From the NCBI GenBank assembly GCA_025350945.1, contig JANXWW010000122.1, positions 1-37,592 on the forward strand: a DNA stretch of 37,592 nt, in the 5' to 3' direction. Below the pieces are notes generated by a model. The model searched no databases. It was not told the DNA's origin and saw nothing but the letters and a program-made list of their open reading frames with translations. Source of the DNA: Burkholderiales bacterium. GTDB taxonomy: Bacteria > Pseudomonadota > Gammaproteobacteria > Burkholderiales > Usitatibacteraceae. Below are positions 7,721 to 17,190 of this stretch, one piece after another (within the stretch, counting starts at the first letter, position 1; the number at the start of each line of letters is the position of its first letter). The translations under genes and the position numbers were made by a program.

Positions 7721-9436
7721 ATGCAAAAAGTATCGCCCAATCCAGTACATTATTTTTCAATTCCTTTTAAGCGCAAGCTTTGCAGGATGATGGTCAGCGC
7801 TACTATTTTATCCTTGGTGTTACCCGTCCACGCACAAGGCCTGCCCGATCTTGGTGATTCATCCGATGCTGTTATATCAGCACAGCAGGAACGCACCATC
7901 GGCAAACGAATTATGCTGGAGATACGCGGGGACCGCGCGTTTGTTGAAGATGCGGAATTGTCGGACTACATCACAGGCCTCGGTAATCGAATGATTGCGG
8001 CCAGTCGTGGCAGCACCAATGATAATCGCCGTGACTTCGAATTTTTTCTGCTAAACGATGAGGCAATTAACGCATTCGCATTGCTGGGCGGATTTGTCGC
8101 GATTCATTCCGGATTATTTCTGACGACGACCAATGAGTCTGAACTCGCGGGCGTCATGGGTCATGAGATCGCGCATATTTTGCAACGGCATCAATCGCGG
8201 GGTGCCGATGAGCAGCGCAAGAATGCGCCGCTTCAGCTGGCGATGTTGGCAGGTGCAATTCTTGCTGCACGCTCGAATTCCTCATCGTCGGCTCAGGCGA
8301 CCGAAGCAATCGTCGCCAGCTCAGCGGCATTGTCATATCAAAACCAACTCAATTACACCCGCGATTTCGAACGCGAGGCGGATCGTCTGGGATTGCTGGT
8401 CATGTCGCAGGCAAGTTTCGATCCGCAGGGCATGCCGGGATTTTTTGAGCGCATGTTGCGGGCGAACCGTCACAACGATGGCAAGACGCCCGGCTATCTT
8501 CGCACTCACCCGCTAACCACTGAGCGGATTGCCGAAATGCAGGATCGTGTTGCGTCAATGGGCACTGGTAACAAGCGCACCGCGAGCACTGGCGGCGCAT
8601 CGTTCAGCACCGAAGGCCGCAGCTCGGTACCGGACAGCGTGGAATACAAACTCGCGCGCGCAAAGTTGCGTGTGATGAGCATGAGCCCATTTGAGGCAGT
8701 CACTTTTTTCAAGGGCGAAATCGCTGCCAGTACTATCATGCGCAATCGCGCTGACGCGTACGGGCTCACGCTGGCGCTTACACAATCACGACAATTTGAC
8801 TCAGCCGAAAAAGAATTGGCCAGCATTCGCACTTGGAACGGTGGCCACCCATGGATTGAAAATCTTGCCGCACAAATCAAAAACGGAGAGCGCAAATTTG
8901 ATGAGGCGTTGAAAATTTATAAAGCGGCAATAAAAAATTTTCCGGGCCAGCGCGCATTAACGTATGGCTATATTGAAACGCTATATGAAGCCGGGCAAAT
9001 TGATGCGGCTTTGCTTGCCGCCAATGAACAACTGAAAAATATCGTCGATGATCCACGCTTGTACGAGCTTGCCGCTAAAGGCTATGAGCGCAAAAATAAG
9101 CGTCTCGCTGAGCATAAAGCCATCGGTGAAGCCTACTATCGGCGCGGCAATTTAATGGGCGCGATTCAACAATTTGAAATTGCAGTGAAGGCCAAGGATG
9201 GTGATTTTTATGAATCATCAGGTGCCGAATCACGGCTGCGTGAATTAAAACTCGAATTCAGAAATCGCCCACTGCTGCCGGGTGAAAAACGCGATAAAGA
9301 ATTAGATAAGGAACTCGATAAAGAATGGGGCAAAGAAAAGCCCGCCGTTGCACCAAAATTCACAACGCCCAGACTTTCACTTTCACTTCCATCAACGCAA
9401 CAACAACCTGCTACACGCGATGCTTTCAAACATTAA
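7721..9436 (+). CDS. bepA: M48 family metalloprotease with TPR repeats (BepA/YfgC-like)
   Basis: HEIAHILQRHQSRG (HExxH), NYTRDFEREADRLGLLVM, C-terminal TPR-like region, N-terminal signal-like segment. Confidence 0.88.
   Translation: MQKVSPNPVHYFSIPFKRKLCRMMVSATILSLVLPVHAQGLPDLGDSSDAVISAQQERTIGKRIMLEIRGDRAFVEDAELSDYITGLGNRMIAASRGSTNDNRRDFEFFLLNDEAINAFALLGGFVAIHSGLFLTTTNESELAGVMGHEIAHILQRHQSRGADEQRKNAPLQLAMLAGAILAARSNSSSSAQATEAIVASSAALSYQNQLNYTRDFEREADRLGLLVMSQASFDPQGMPGFFERMLRANRHNDGKTPGYLRTHPLTTERIAEMQDRVASMGTGNKRTASTGGASFSTEGRSSVPDSVEYKLARAKLRVMSMSPFEAVTFFKGEIAASTIMRNRADAYGLTLALTQSRQFDSAEKELASIRTWNGGHPWIENLAAQIKNGERKFDEALKIYKAAIKNFPGQRALTYGYIETLYEAGQIDAALLAANEQLKNIVDDPRLYELAAKGYERKNKRLAEHKAIGEAYYRRGNLMGAIQQFEIAVKAKDGDFYESSGAESRLRELKLEFRNRPLLPGEKRDKELDKELDKEWGKEKPAVAPKFTTPRLSLSLPSTQQQPATRDAFKH
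9293..9328 (+). repeat. 12-bp in-frame tandem repeat x3 encoding (DKE[LW])n
   Basis: GATAAAGAATTA | GATAAGGAACTC | GATAAAGAATGG. Confidence 0.8.
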
Positions 9437-9815
9437 GAAAAAAATCTGCTCGCCACATAGCGTTGCCACATTTTTAATCCCACTCTGGGTCGCCACTATT
9501 TCTCCTCCACTGCTTGCTCAGGCCACCGCCCCAGCAACAATCGCCAAAGGCCGTGCGATTTTTCTTGATGAGCGCAAGGGTAATTGCGCCGCCTGTCATA
9601 AAGCGCCCAACGATGAGGCCGTCAAAACGCAGTCGAAAATTGGCATGCCGCTTGAGGCCGTCAAAGCGAAGTATCCAGACCGCGCAAAACTACGCGATGC
9701 GATTTGGGATTTAAGCAAGACGGTGCCGAATACCATCATGCCACCCTACGGCAAAAATCGCATTTTGAGCGATGACGAGATTGACGCTTTGGTGGTTTAT
9801 CTTGAAACAATTTAG
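9420..9815 (+). CDS. soxX: Sulfur oxidation c-type cytochrome SoxX
   Basis: Signal peptide, GNCAACHKAP heme site, NTIMPPYGKNRILSDDEIDALVVYLETI C-terminus; start overlaps the end of the bepA-like gene. Confidence 0.88.
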   Translation: MLSNIKKKICSPHSVATFLIPLWVATISPPLLAQATAPATIAKGRAIFLDERKGNCAACHKAPNDEAVKTQSKIGMPLEAVKAKYPDRAKLRDAIWDLSKTVPNTIMPPYGKNRILSDDEIDALVVYLETI

Positions 9816-10734
9816 CGTAGTTTTTTTTGCATTAGCAGCGTTGATGGCGAACCACGTTCATTCGCAAGGCGCGTTGTCAAGCCTGTCACCTGAACAGGAT
9901 CGTGCCGCAATAATTCAGGCGCTGCAAAAGCGCTTGTCCGGCACGCGGCCTGAAGATTGGATTATTGGTAGCACGGCTTTCGAGCCGGGTGTGACCGCGA
10001 TCCCGTTGTCAGCTGCGAACGCAACCAACACTGCAGATATTTTGGCCATCGGCAAAAAACGATGGGAGCAAAAATTCAAAAACGGCAAAACGTTTTCCAA
10101 TTGTTTCCCCAACGGCGGTAAACGCATCGCCGGAACTTACCCGCAATTTGAGCCCTCGACCAAACAAGTGATGACGATTGAGACTGCGCTAAATCGCTGC
10201 CTGCAACTGCATGGCGAGACAACTATTGCGCCCGCCAACGTGAGCGAAATGGGGCCACTCGCCGCCTATGCGCGCAGCCTTTCCGAGGGCCAGTCATTGA
10301 ATATTCGCGTGCTGGGTCAAGGCGCACGCGATCGCTTTGATGCGGGTCGCCGATTATTCAATGCCCGAATTGGTCAGCAGAATTTTGCCTGTGCGTCGTG
10401 CCATGTACAACATGCGGGTGGTGTGTATGGTGCAAATTCGACCGCTGAGTCGACCACTGAGTCGACCACTGCGTCAACCAATGTGGCAGCAGTAAAAAAC
10501 CCGACTGCCATTGCCGGTGGCGGTCTGGCACCCGCTGTAGGGCAGGCGGTATCATGGCCGCGTGTGGAGCCAGGCGGTGGCATTCGCAGCCTGCATGCGC
10601 AGTTTCAGCGGTGTTTCCGGCGCAGCGGTGCAGAGCCTTTTCTCGAAGGCTCAGATGAATTTAATAATCTCGAATATTATCTGGCGTATCTCTCCATTGG
10701 TTTGCCGCTACGCTCACTGGCAACCACGCGTTAG
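9802..10734 (+). CDS. soxA: Sulfur oxidation c-type cytochrome SoxA (monoheme-type)
   Basis: MKQFSVVFFALAALMANHVHSQG signal peptide from TTG 9802 (ATG 9772 is an alternative); FACASCHVQHAGGVYG; FQRCFRRSGAEPF axial-Cys region; overlaps soxX. Confidence 0.88.
   Translation: MKQFSVVFFALAALMANHVHSQGALSSLSPEQDRAAIIQALQKRLSGTRPEDWIIGSTAFEPGVTAIPLSAANATNTADILAIGKKRWEQKFKNGKTFSNCFPNGGKRIAGTYPQFEPSTKQVMTIETALNRCLQLHGETTIAPANVSEMGPLAAYARSLSEGQSLNIRVLGQGARDRFDAGRRLFNARIGQQNFACASCHVQHAGGVYGANSTAESTTESTTASTNVAAVKNPTAIAGGGLAPAVGQAVSWPRVEPGGGIRSLHAQFQRCFRRSGAEPFLEGSDEFNNLEYYLAYLSIGLPLRSLATTR
10438..10480 (+). repeat. 12-bp in-frame tandem repeat (about 3.5 copies) encoding STAE/STTE/STTA inside soxA
   Basis: TCGACCGCTGAG | TCGACCACTGAG | TCGACCACTGCG | TCAACCA. 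Confidence 0.85.
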
Positions 10735-10752
10735 CCAAGCATTCCGCTTGGC
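10734..10752 (+). terminator. Hairpin overlapping the soxA stop codon, possible terminator or processing site
   Basis: GCCAAGC-ATTCC-GCTTGGC, 7-bp perfect stem; only a weak T-rich tail follows. Confidence 0.35.
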
Positions 10753-10922
10753 CTTGTTCAACCCAAATAGAATTTCATCGCCAATTCAGGCGTTTTGTCG
10801 CATATCCTGCCACTGGAAATGGCAACGATTTAGAATTGTGTGTGCGTTACACTTTCGCACGCATTAGTATCCTCAGTGTGTTCCAACTTATTAAAATTTA
10901 ATTGCACTCTCATCAATAAAAA

Positions 10923-12122
10923 ATGAATTTCATCAAACGGATATTCAAATTCCTGCTGCGTGCCAAAGTGATTCTGCCGCTGGTTTTACTGGCTGGCGTG
11001 ATTGCGGGTGCCGCTTATTTTCAGAAAAAATCGGAGGCAAATAAAGGCGAGCGATATCGGACAGCGGCAGTGGATCGTGGCCCCGTGATTCAGCGTATCA
11101 GCGCTAACGGCACCTTGAATCCTGTCACGGTCGTGAACGTGGGCACGCAGGTGTCAGGCACAGTCGTAAAGCTCTACACCGATTTCAACCAGCCCGTCAA
11201 AGCAAATCAGGTTTTGCTTGAGCTTGATCCTGCGCTGATCAAAGCCAACATCGGACAACTGGAAGCCGCGATGCGGTCTGCAGAAGCCACCATGCGGCTC
11301 GCCGAAAGCACGCTAAAACGCAATACCGAACTGGTCGCAAAAGGCTTTATCACGCCTCAAGCGCTGGAACAAAATTTAAAAGAACTGGATGTGGCCAAAG
11401 CGCAAGTTGCGCAAGCAAAAGCACAACTGGATCGCGAAAAAACCAATTTGAGTTACACCATTATTCGTTCACCAATTGACGGCATCATCATTGATCGCAA
11501 GATCGATATTGGGCAAACGGTGGCGGCGAGTTTTTCCACGCCGACACTTTTTCAAATCGCGAAAGATCTGGAAGCGATGCAGATCGACACCAGCGTGGCC
11601 GAAGCCGATGTGGGCAGCGTGAAGCAAGGTATGGATGTGCGATTTACAGTGGATGCCTATCCTGATCGCGACTTCAACGGCAAGATTCGACTAGTGCGAT
11701 TGAATCCAACGATCCAGCAAAACGTGGTGACCTATAACGTGATTGTGGATGTGACCAATGAAGGCAATGTGCTCAAGCCCGGCATGACCGCACAGGTAAG
11801 TTTCGTCGCGAATCAGCGTGCGGATGTGTTGCGCATTCCGAATGCGGCGCTGCGATTCCGTCCGGTGAAAGATGACAAGGCGGAAAAGAAGGATGACAAG
11901 AAAAAAACTGAGACCGTAAAGCCCGAAACAACAGCGCCAGCCGACAGAACCAGGCGTCCTCCATCACGAGTCTACAAGGTGGATGCAAAAGGTGAATTGG
12001 TAACGGTTGAAGTTCGTACTGGCGTGGCAAGCAGTCAGCATACCGAAATTATCTCCGGCGAAATCAAGATTGGCGATGAATTGGTGATCCGCGATTTGCA
12101 GGATAAGGGCGCGAAAAAATGA
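10923..12122 (+). CDS. macA: MacA-like efflux periplasmic adaptor (HlyD/RND-type membrane fusion protein)
   Basis: N-terminal TM, GTLNPVTVVNVGTQVSGTVVKLYTDFNQPVKANQVLLELD lipoyl half, hairpin, SPIDGIIIDRKIDIGQTV. Confidence 0.9.
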   Translation: MNFIKRIFKFLLRAKVILPLVLLAGVIAGAAYFQKKSEANKGERYRTAAVDRGPVIQRISANGTLNPVTVVNVGTQVSGTVVKLYTDFNQPVKANQVLLELDPALIKANIGQLEAAMRSAEATMRLAESTLKRNTELVAKGFITPQALEQNLKELDVAKAQVAQAKAQLDREKTNLSYTIIRSPIDGIIIDRKIDIGQTVAASFSTPTLFQIAKDLEAMQIDTSVAEADVGSVKQGMDVRFTVDAYPDRDFNGKIRLVRLNPTIQQNVVTYNVIVDVTNEGNVLKPGMTAQVSFVANQRADVLRIPNAALRFRPVKDDKAEKKDDKKKTETVKPETTAPADRTRRPPSRVYKVDAKGELVTVEVRTGVASSQHTEIISGEIKIGDELVIRDLQDKGAKK

Positions 12123-12862
12123 TGAGCGCGGTTATGCCGAAAGCGAGAGCCGACGCTTTGCGCGGGCCGTTGATTGCGCTGACCGACATTCGTAAAAGTT
12201 ATTTCAATGGCGATTTGGAAACGCCGGTGCTGCACGGCGTGAACGTGACCATCCATCACGGTGAATTTGTCGCCATCATGGGCCAATCGGGCTCAGGCAA
12301 ATCTACGTTGATGAATATTTTAGGCTGCCTTGATACGCCGACCAAAGGCAGCTATGTTCTTAACGGCCGTGAAGTTGAAAAATTAAGCGACAACGAGCTG
12401 GCCTCGGTGCGCAATGAAACCATTGGCTTCGTGTTTCAGGGTTTTAATTTATTGAAGCGCATGCCCTTGGTCGATAACGTGGCCCTGCCCTTGCTCTACG
12501 CGGGCGTGAGTATGGCGGAAGCGCGCAAGCGCGCCGCGGTGAAATTGCAGCAGACAGGACTGGGCGAATTTTTAAAGCGATTGCCCAATCAGATTTCCGG
12601 TGGGCAACAGCAGCGCGTAGCGATTTCACGCGCACTGGTGTGCGAGCCCGCGTTAATTCTCGCGGATGAGCCCACCGGCAATCTGGACACCGCCACCAGC
12701 AGCGAAATCATGAACCTATTTACGCGCTTGAATGAAGAGCAAGGCATGAGTATTTTAATCGTCACGCACGAGCCGGATGTGGCTAAATATGCGAAGCGAT
12801 TGGTGCGGCTAAAAGATGGTTACGTGACCTATGACGGGCCGATGGCGGATGCGCATTTATGA
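12119..12862 (+). CDS. macB: ABC transporter ATP-binding protein (MacB-type ATPase)
   Basis: Walker A GQSGSGKST, signature ISGGQQQRVAISRAL, Walker B ALILADEPTGNLDT. Confidence 0.93.
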   Translation: MMSAVMPKARADALRGPLIALTDIRKSYFNGDLETPVLHGVNVTIHHGEFVAIMGQSGSGKSTLMNILGCLDTPTKGSYVLNGREVEKLSDNELASVRNETIGFVFQGFNLLKRMPLVDNVALPLLYAGVSMAEARKRAAVKLQQTGLGEFLKRLPNQISGGQQQRVAISRALVCEPALILADEPTGNLDTATSSEIMNLFTRLNEEQGMSILIVTHEPDVAKYAKRLVRLKDGYVTYDGPMADAHL

Positions 12863-12973
12863 TTTATAAACTCTAGCATTGACGGGTGATTTGAAGCAAA
12901 AATGCCGCAAAACGCACGTCTATAAACGAGTTTTATAAAATTCACCTATGTCAAGTTTAGTTGGAGTAGCAAT

Positions 12974-14197
12974 ATGAATTTCTGGCAAGTGTGCCTCGAA
13001 GCCTTCCGCGCCATGGGCATGAACCGCCTGCGCGCGGGCCTTACCATGCTGGGCATTATCATCGGCGTGGGCGCGGTGGTGTTGATGTTGGCGATTGGCG
13101 AATCGGTGCGCGAAGATATTAATCGCCGTATCGATACGATGGGCAGCAACGTGATGGTGATTCTGCCGGGCTCGTCCACGTCGAACGGTGTGCGTGCAGG
13201 CCGCGGGGCCGCACAAACATTGACGTTAAGCGATTCAGCCGCCTTGGCCCAGCTTCCCGTGTTTGCGAATATTGCGCCGATTGTGCAGCAGCCGTTTCAG
13301 GTTGCGAGTGGTGCGAATAATTGGAACGCGAGCGTGTATGGCGTGGGCCCTGAATATTTCAATATCAAAGATTGGACTGCCGACAAGGGCAGCATTTTTG
13401 GTGATGTGGAAATGCGCTCCGTGTCGCGGGTTGCTGTCGTCGGCAGTACGGTCGCGTCAAATTTATTTGGCGAAGCCGATCCGATTGGGCAGACTATTCG
13501 CATTCGCAGCCGCCCGTTTGAAATCATCGGCGTGCTTGCAACCAAAGGCAGCGACTTGGGTGGTGGCGATCAAGACGACGCGATTTTTGTACCGCTCTCT
13601 ACCGCGCGGCAACAACTTATTCGCAGCTGGACGCCAGGCAGCATTCAATACATTTTGGCGCAAGCCGCCAGTGCGGATCAGGTGCAAGATGCGGTTTATG
13701 ATGCGACGCAACTTTTGCGCGTGCGCCACCGCATTCGCGAAGAACAGGAAGATGATTTCACGGTGCGCGATTTAGCATCCATCGCTGAGGCCGCGCAAGG
13801 CATCGCCACGGCGTTAACGCTACTGCTCGGTGCCATCGGCTCAATCTCGTTGCTAGTGGGCGGCATCGGCATTATGAACATCATGCTGGTGTCGGTGACT
13901 GAGCGCACCCGCGAGATTGGTATTCGCATGGCGCTGGGTGCTAAACGGCGCGATGTGTTGCTGCAATTTTTGACTGAGGCCATTGTGATCTGCGTGTGCG
14001 GCGGCGCGATTGGTGTGCTGCTCGCCTATCTGGGCAGCGTGGCGATTACAAAATTTTCACCGATGGAAGTGGGCATTTCTACTTCCGGTATTGTGATTGC
14101 GTTCAGCTTCTCTGCCATGATCGGCATATTTTTCGGTTTTTATCCTGCGCGTCGTGCGGCGGGATTAAAACCGGTTGAAGCGCTGCGCTATGAATGA
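12974..14197 (+). CDS. ABC transporter permease (MacB/FtsX type)
   Basis: MacB periplasmic core plus GGIGIMNIMLVSVTERTREIGIRMALGAKRRDVLLQFLTEA and PARRAAGLKPVEALRYE. Confidence 0.93.
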   Translation: MNFWQVCLEAFRAMGMNRLRAGLTMLGIIIGVGAVVLMLAIGESVREDINRRIDTMGSNVMVILPGSSTSNGVRAGRGAAQTLTLSDSAALAQLPVFANIAPIVQQPFQVASGANNWNASVYGVGPEYFNIKDWTADKGSIFGDVEMRSVSRVAVVGSTVASNLFGEADPIGQTIRIRSRPFEIIGVLATKGSDLGGGDQDDAIFVPLSTARQQLIRSWTPGSIQYILAQAASADQVQDAVYDATQLLRVRHRIREEQEDDFTVRDLASIAEAAQGIATALTLLLGAIGSISLLVGGIGIMNIMLVSVTERTREIGIRMALGAKRRDVLLQFLTEAIVICVCGGAIGVLLAYLGSVAITKFSPMEVGISTSGIVIAFSFSAMIGIFFGFYPARRAAGLKPVEALRYE

Positions 14198-14307
14198 TGA
14201 TTCTGGTCGCGGCGCGAATTGATCGTCGAAATCGGTTAATCTTATGGCTCAAGGGTTTCATTTTTCCGGACAATTTCCGAAGCCCTCATTTTTGAAAGGA
14301 TTGCCAA

Positions 14308-14505
14308 TTGGCCAAGCCAAATTACGATTTTGCAAAGCGTCAAAGAGAACTCGCGAAAAAAGCAAAAAAAGAAGAAAAACTTCGCAAGAAAGCTGAAGGG
14401 GCAGAAGATGCGGAAGGTGCGGAAGGCACATCAGGCTCGGAAACTGAAGATACCGAATCCGATGGCGATGCTGCGCCGGCGGACGACACCACGCCACCTG
14501 CATAG
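14308..14505 (+). CDS. Small charged hypothetical protein (basic N-terminus, acidic C-terminus)
   Basis: 65 aa MAKPNYDFAKRQRELAKKAKKEEKLRKKAEGAEDAEGAEG...; GAAAGGA Shine-Dalgarno upstream of a TTG start. Confidence 0.7.
   Translation: MAKPNYDFAKRQRELAKKAKKEEKLRKKAEGAEDAEGAEGTSGSETEDTESDGDAAPADDTTPPA
14392..14427 (+). repeat. 9-bp in-frame tandem repeat x4 encoding (AE[GD])4
   Basis: GCTGAAGGG | GCAGAAGAT | GCGGAAGGT | GCGGAAGGC. Confidence 0.75.
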
Positions 14506-14516
14506 TAACGATTCGC

Positions 14517-15122
14517 GTGAAAAATAACTTGAAGGCGCTATGCCTTTACTGTGGCTCAAACCCCGGCGACAAACCTGCCTACGCTGATGCAGCGGCACTA
14601 TTTGGCCGCACGCTGGCCGGGCACGGCATTGAGTTGATTTATGGCGGCGGCAGCGTAGGTCTGATGGGAATTGCGGCAGATGCGTGCCTCACCGCTAATG
14701 GAAAAGTCACCGGCGTGATCCCGCGGTTGCTTATGGAAAAAGAAGTGGGACACAAAAATTTGACGACGCTGCATGTGGTGGAAAACATGCACGAACGCAA
14801 AGCCTTGATGATGACACTATCCGATGGTTTTATCGCCTTGCCGGGCGGCTATGGCACGTTAGATGAACTGTTTGAAGCGCTGACTTGGTTGCAGCTGGGC
14901 TATCACGGCAAGCCGGTTGGTTTGCTCAACGTTGCTGGATTTTTTGATCAGCTCGTGGCGTTTTTAGGCCACGCGTGCGATGAGCGATTTCTGCGCGAAT
15001 TGCATCACGATGCGCTGTCGGTCGATAGCGATCTGGGCCGTTTAATTGCCAAGATGCAACATGCGGAAGCACTTGATACCGCAAAGTGGCTTGATCGCTA
15101 CAAACTCGCGACTGTCGTATGA
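14517..15122 (+). CDS. LOG family protein (TIGR00730-type Rossmann fold; cytokinin-activating-like phosphoribohydrolase)
   Basis: CLYCGSNPG...LIYGGGSVGLMG...MHERKALMMTLSDGFIALPGGYGTLDELFE. Confidence 0.92.
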   Translation: MKNNLKALCLYCGSNPGDKPAYADAAALFGRTLAGHGIELIYGGGSVGLMGIAADACLTANGKVTGVIPRLLMEKEVGHKNLTTLHVVENMHERKALMMTLSDGFIALPGGYGTLDELFEALTWLQLGYHGKPVGLLNVAGFFDQLVAFLGHACDERFLRELHHDALSVDSDLGRLIAKMQHAEALDTAKWLDRYKLATVV

Positions 15123-15141
15123 CAAAACCATGGCCACACGC

Positions 15142-15510
15142 CTACATCGTATGGGTGGCGCGATCTGACTTGGCGACCGGTGCCAAAATACCTTCGATTT
15201 TTTTCTTCAAATCCTTGCCGACTTCGTTATCCGGCAATTGAATTCCCACGCCTTGCGGGCGGCTGCCGGTGGTGTGCTGCGGATTAAGCCACGCGACTTT
15301 GCCGGTGAGCGGAATTTTGATCGGCTCTTCCAGAAACGATAGCACCACTAAAATTTCGTCCCCTAACTGATGCGGCTTATTTGTCTGCATAAACAAGCCG
15401 CCACCACGCAAGAGCGGCATCCATGACGCGTACAGCGCGCTTTTACCCTTGAGGTTGAGCGAGATCACATCGGGGCGACGGATGGGGATGATATTTGCTG
15501 GTGTGGACAT
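15142..15510 (-). CDS. pilZ: PilZ domain protein
   Basis: Small protein after holB; GGLFMQTNKPHQLGDEILVVLSFLEEPIKIPLTGKVAWLNPQ...GVGIQL. Confidence 0.85.
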   Translation of the reverse strand: MSTPANIIPIRRPDVISLNLKGKSALYASWMPLLRGGGLFMQTNKPHQLGDEILVVLSFLEEPIKIPLTGKVAWLNPQHTTGSRPQGVGIQLPDNEVGKDLKKKIEGILAPVAKSDRATHTM

Positions 15511-15547
15511 ACTGCACTTCCTTTTTTTTTCGATGCGTTTAAAACGG

Positions 15548-16564
15548 TTATCGAATGGCCTGTTGGTACGATATTAACAATTGTTCGAGCAAAAGTCTTG
15601 CGTTAAGCGGATGACTGATACTGCGCCGGGTTTGACGAAGTGCTGATTCGTAGCGAAAGAGCTTTGGCAATTCCACGCGTGCGGCAATTCTGGTTATCTC
15701 TTTCTGGTGATCGACATGGTGCCGTATTTGTCCGGCCAGCTTCGCAATCACGATATCCGCGACCCATGTTTGTAGCCAGGTGACGATATTGACCAAATCA
15801 CTTTTTTCAAAACTTTGCGCAGCAGCAACATAGTCTGCTTGCTCATCTGTTAGTACGCCCAAAAATGCCTGCCGCTCAGTTTGATAAGTGCGATCCGCAA
15901 ATTGAATCGCATCCAGCGGCGCACCACCGGCCATCGCCAGCGCGGTCGCAGGCTTCAAAACATTTTGCGCTTCAAGCCACTTCAAGGCTTCTTCAGCCGT
16001 TGGTGAGGCGAGCAGAATACGCTGGCAGCGGCTGCGAATGGTGGCGAGCAGACGCGTCATTTGATCCGTCACCAGCAGTATCACGGTGCGAGGTGGTGGC
16101 TCCTCCAGCGTTTTCAGCAACGCATTGGCGGCAGCCAGATTCATGGTTTCAGCCGGATAAATCACCAGCACGCGAAAGCCATCGCGATGGGTGGAAAGCG
16201 TCATGAAACTGCTCAGTTCACGCACCTGATCGATTTTTATTTCCTTGCTCTTTTTCTTTTCTTTGGTGCCGTCAGTCGCATCAGCCGACGCATCGGCGTC
16301 GCTATCATCATCAGATAAATTTTCCGGCACCAACTCACGAAAATCAGGATGATTGCCTTCGCGGTACCAACCGCAGGCATTGCAAGTGTCACAGGCAATA
16401 CCGTGCTCTGGCGATTCACACAAAAGTGATTGCGCCATAGCGCGTGCGAACTCTACTTTGCCAATGCCCTGTTTGCCGTGTATCAGCATCGCGTGCGGTA
16501 GACTGGCGCGGCGCGCGAGGAGCTCATCCAGCGGCGCACGATGCCAAGGCAGCAAATCAATCAC
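15548..16564 (-). CDS. holB: DNA polymerase III subunit delta'
   Basis: [26 protein letters not shown], Cys-rich zinc site, [22 protein letters not shown]. Confidence 0.93.
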   Translation of the reverse strand: MIDLLPWHRAPLDELLARRASLPHAMLIHGKQGIGKVEFARAMAQSLLCESPEHGIACDTCNACGWYREGNHPDFRELVPENLSDDDSDADASADATDGTKEKKKSKEIKIDQVRELSSFMTLSTHRDGFRVLVIYPAETMNLAAANALLKTLEEPPPRTVILLVTDQMTRLLATIRSRCQRILLASPTAEEALKWLEAQNVLKPATALAMAGGAPLDAIQFADRTYQTERQAFLGVLTDEQADYVAAAQSFEKSDLVNIVTWLQTWVADIVIAKLAGQIRHHVDHQKEITRIAARVELPKLFRYESALRQTRRSISHPLNARLLLEQLLISYQQAIR

Positions 16565-17175
16565 GACACGAGTGCCACTAACAACTGACCTAGCTCTGCG
16601 CGAATTTCATCAAGCGTGCGCGCGGAGTCGATCACTTTAATGCGCGCAGGAAATTCCGCAGCACGCTTCAGATACGCGCTTTGCACACTGGAAAAAAATT
16701 CATTTTGTTCGCGCTCAAATTTATCCAATTCCAGCGTGCCGTTTTCCAATCTTTCACGTGCTACGGCCAGCGGCGCATCGAACAGAAATGTGATGTTGGG
16801 CTGCAAATGCCCATGCACCCATTCTTCCAGAATCGCGGCACGATTTTCAGACAAGCCACGGCCACCGCATTGATACGCATAAGTCGAATCAGTAAAGCGA
16901 TCAGAAATCACCCACTCGCCACGCTCAAGTGCGGGCTCAATCACCTTGGCAAGATGCTCACGACGCGACGCGAACACCAGCAGCGCCTCGGTTTCCGGAT
17001 GCATGGGCTCATTGAGCACAATACCGCGCAACGCTTCGCCCAGCGGCGTGCCGCCGGGTTCACGGGTAGTAATCACCTCAATATGTCGTGCGCGCAGTTG
17101 CTCGGCGATAAACACCAGATGCGACGATTTTCCTGCGCCATCGATACCTTCCAGCGTAATAAATTTACCGCGCAC
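16561..17175 (-). CDS. tmk: Thymidylate kinase
   Basis: [50 protein letters not shown]. Confidence 0.96.
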   Translation of the reverse strand: MRGKFITLEGIDGAGKSSHLVFIAEQLRARHIEVITTREPGGTPLGEALRGIVLNEPMHPETEALLVFASRREHLAKVIEPALERGEWVISDRFTDSTYAYQCGGRGLSENRAAILEEWVHGHLQPNITFLFDAPLAVARERLENGTLELDKFEREQNEFFSSVQSAYLKRAAEFPARIKVIDSARTLDEIRAELGQLLVALVS

Positions 17176-17190
17176 TCGACTCGCCTTTCA

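Noticed and set aside
2242-10734. A single sulfur-processing system linking tusA, rhodanese-ChrB and soxXA
   Set aside because: tusA is on the opposite strand, a strong terminator separates the peroxidase from chrB, and moaC lies between chrA and the sox genes; proximity alone is not enough.
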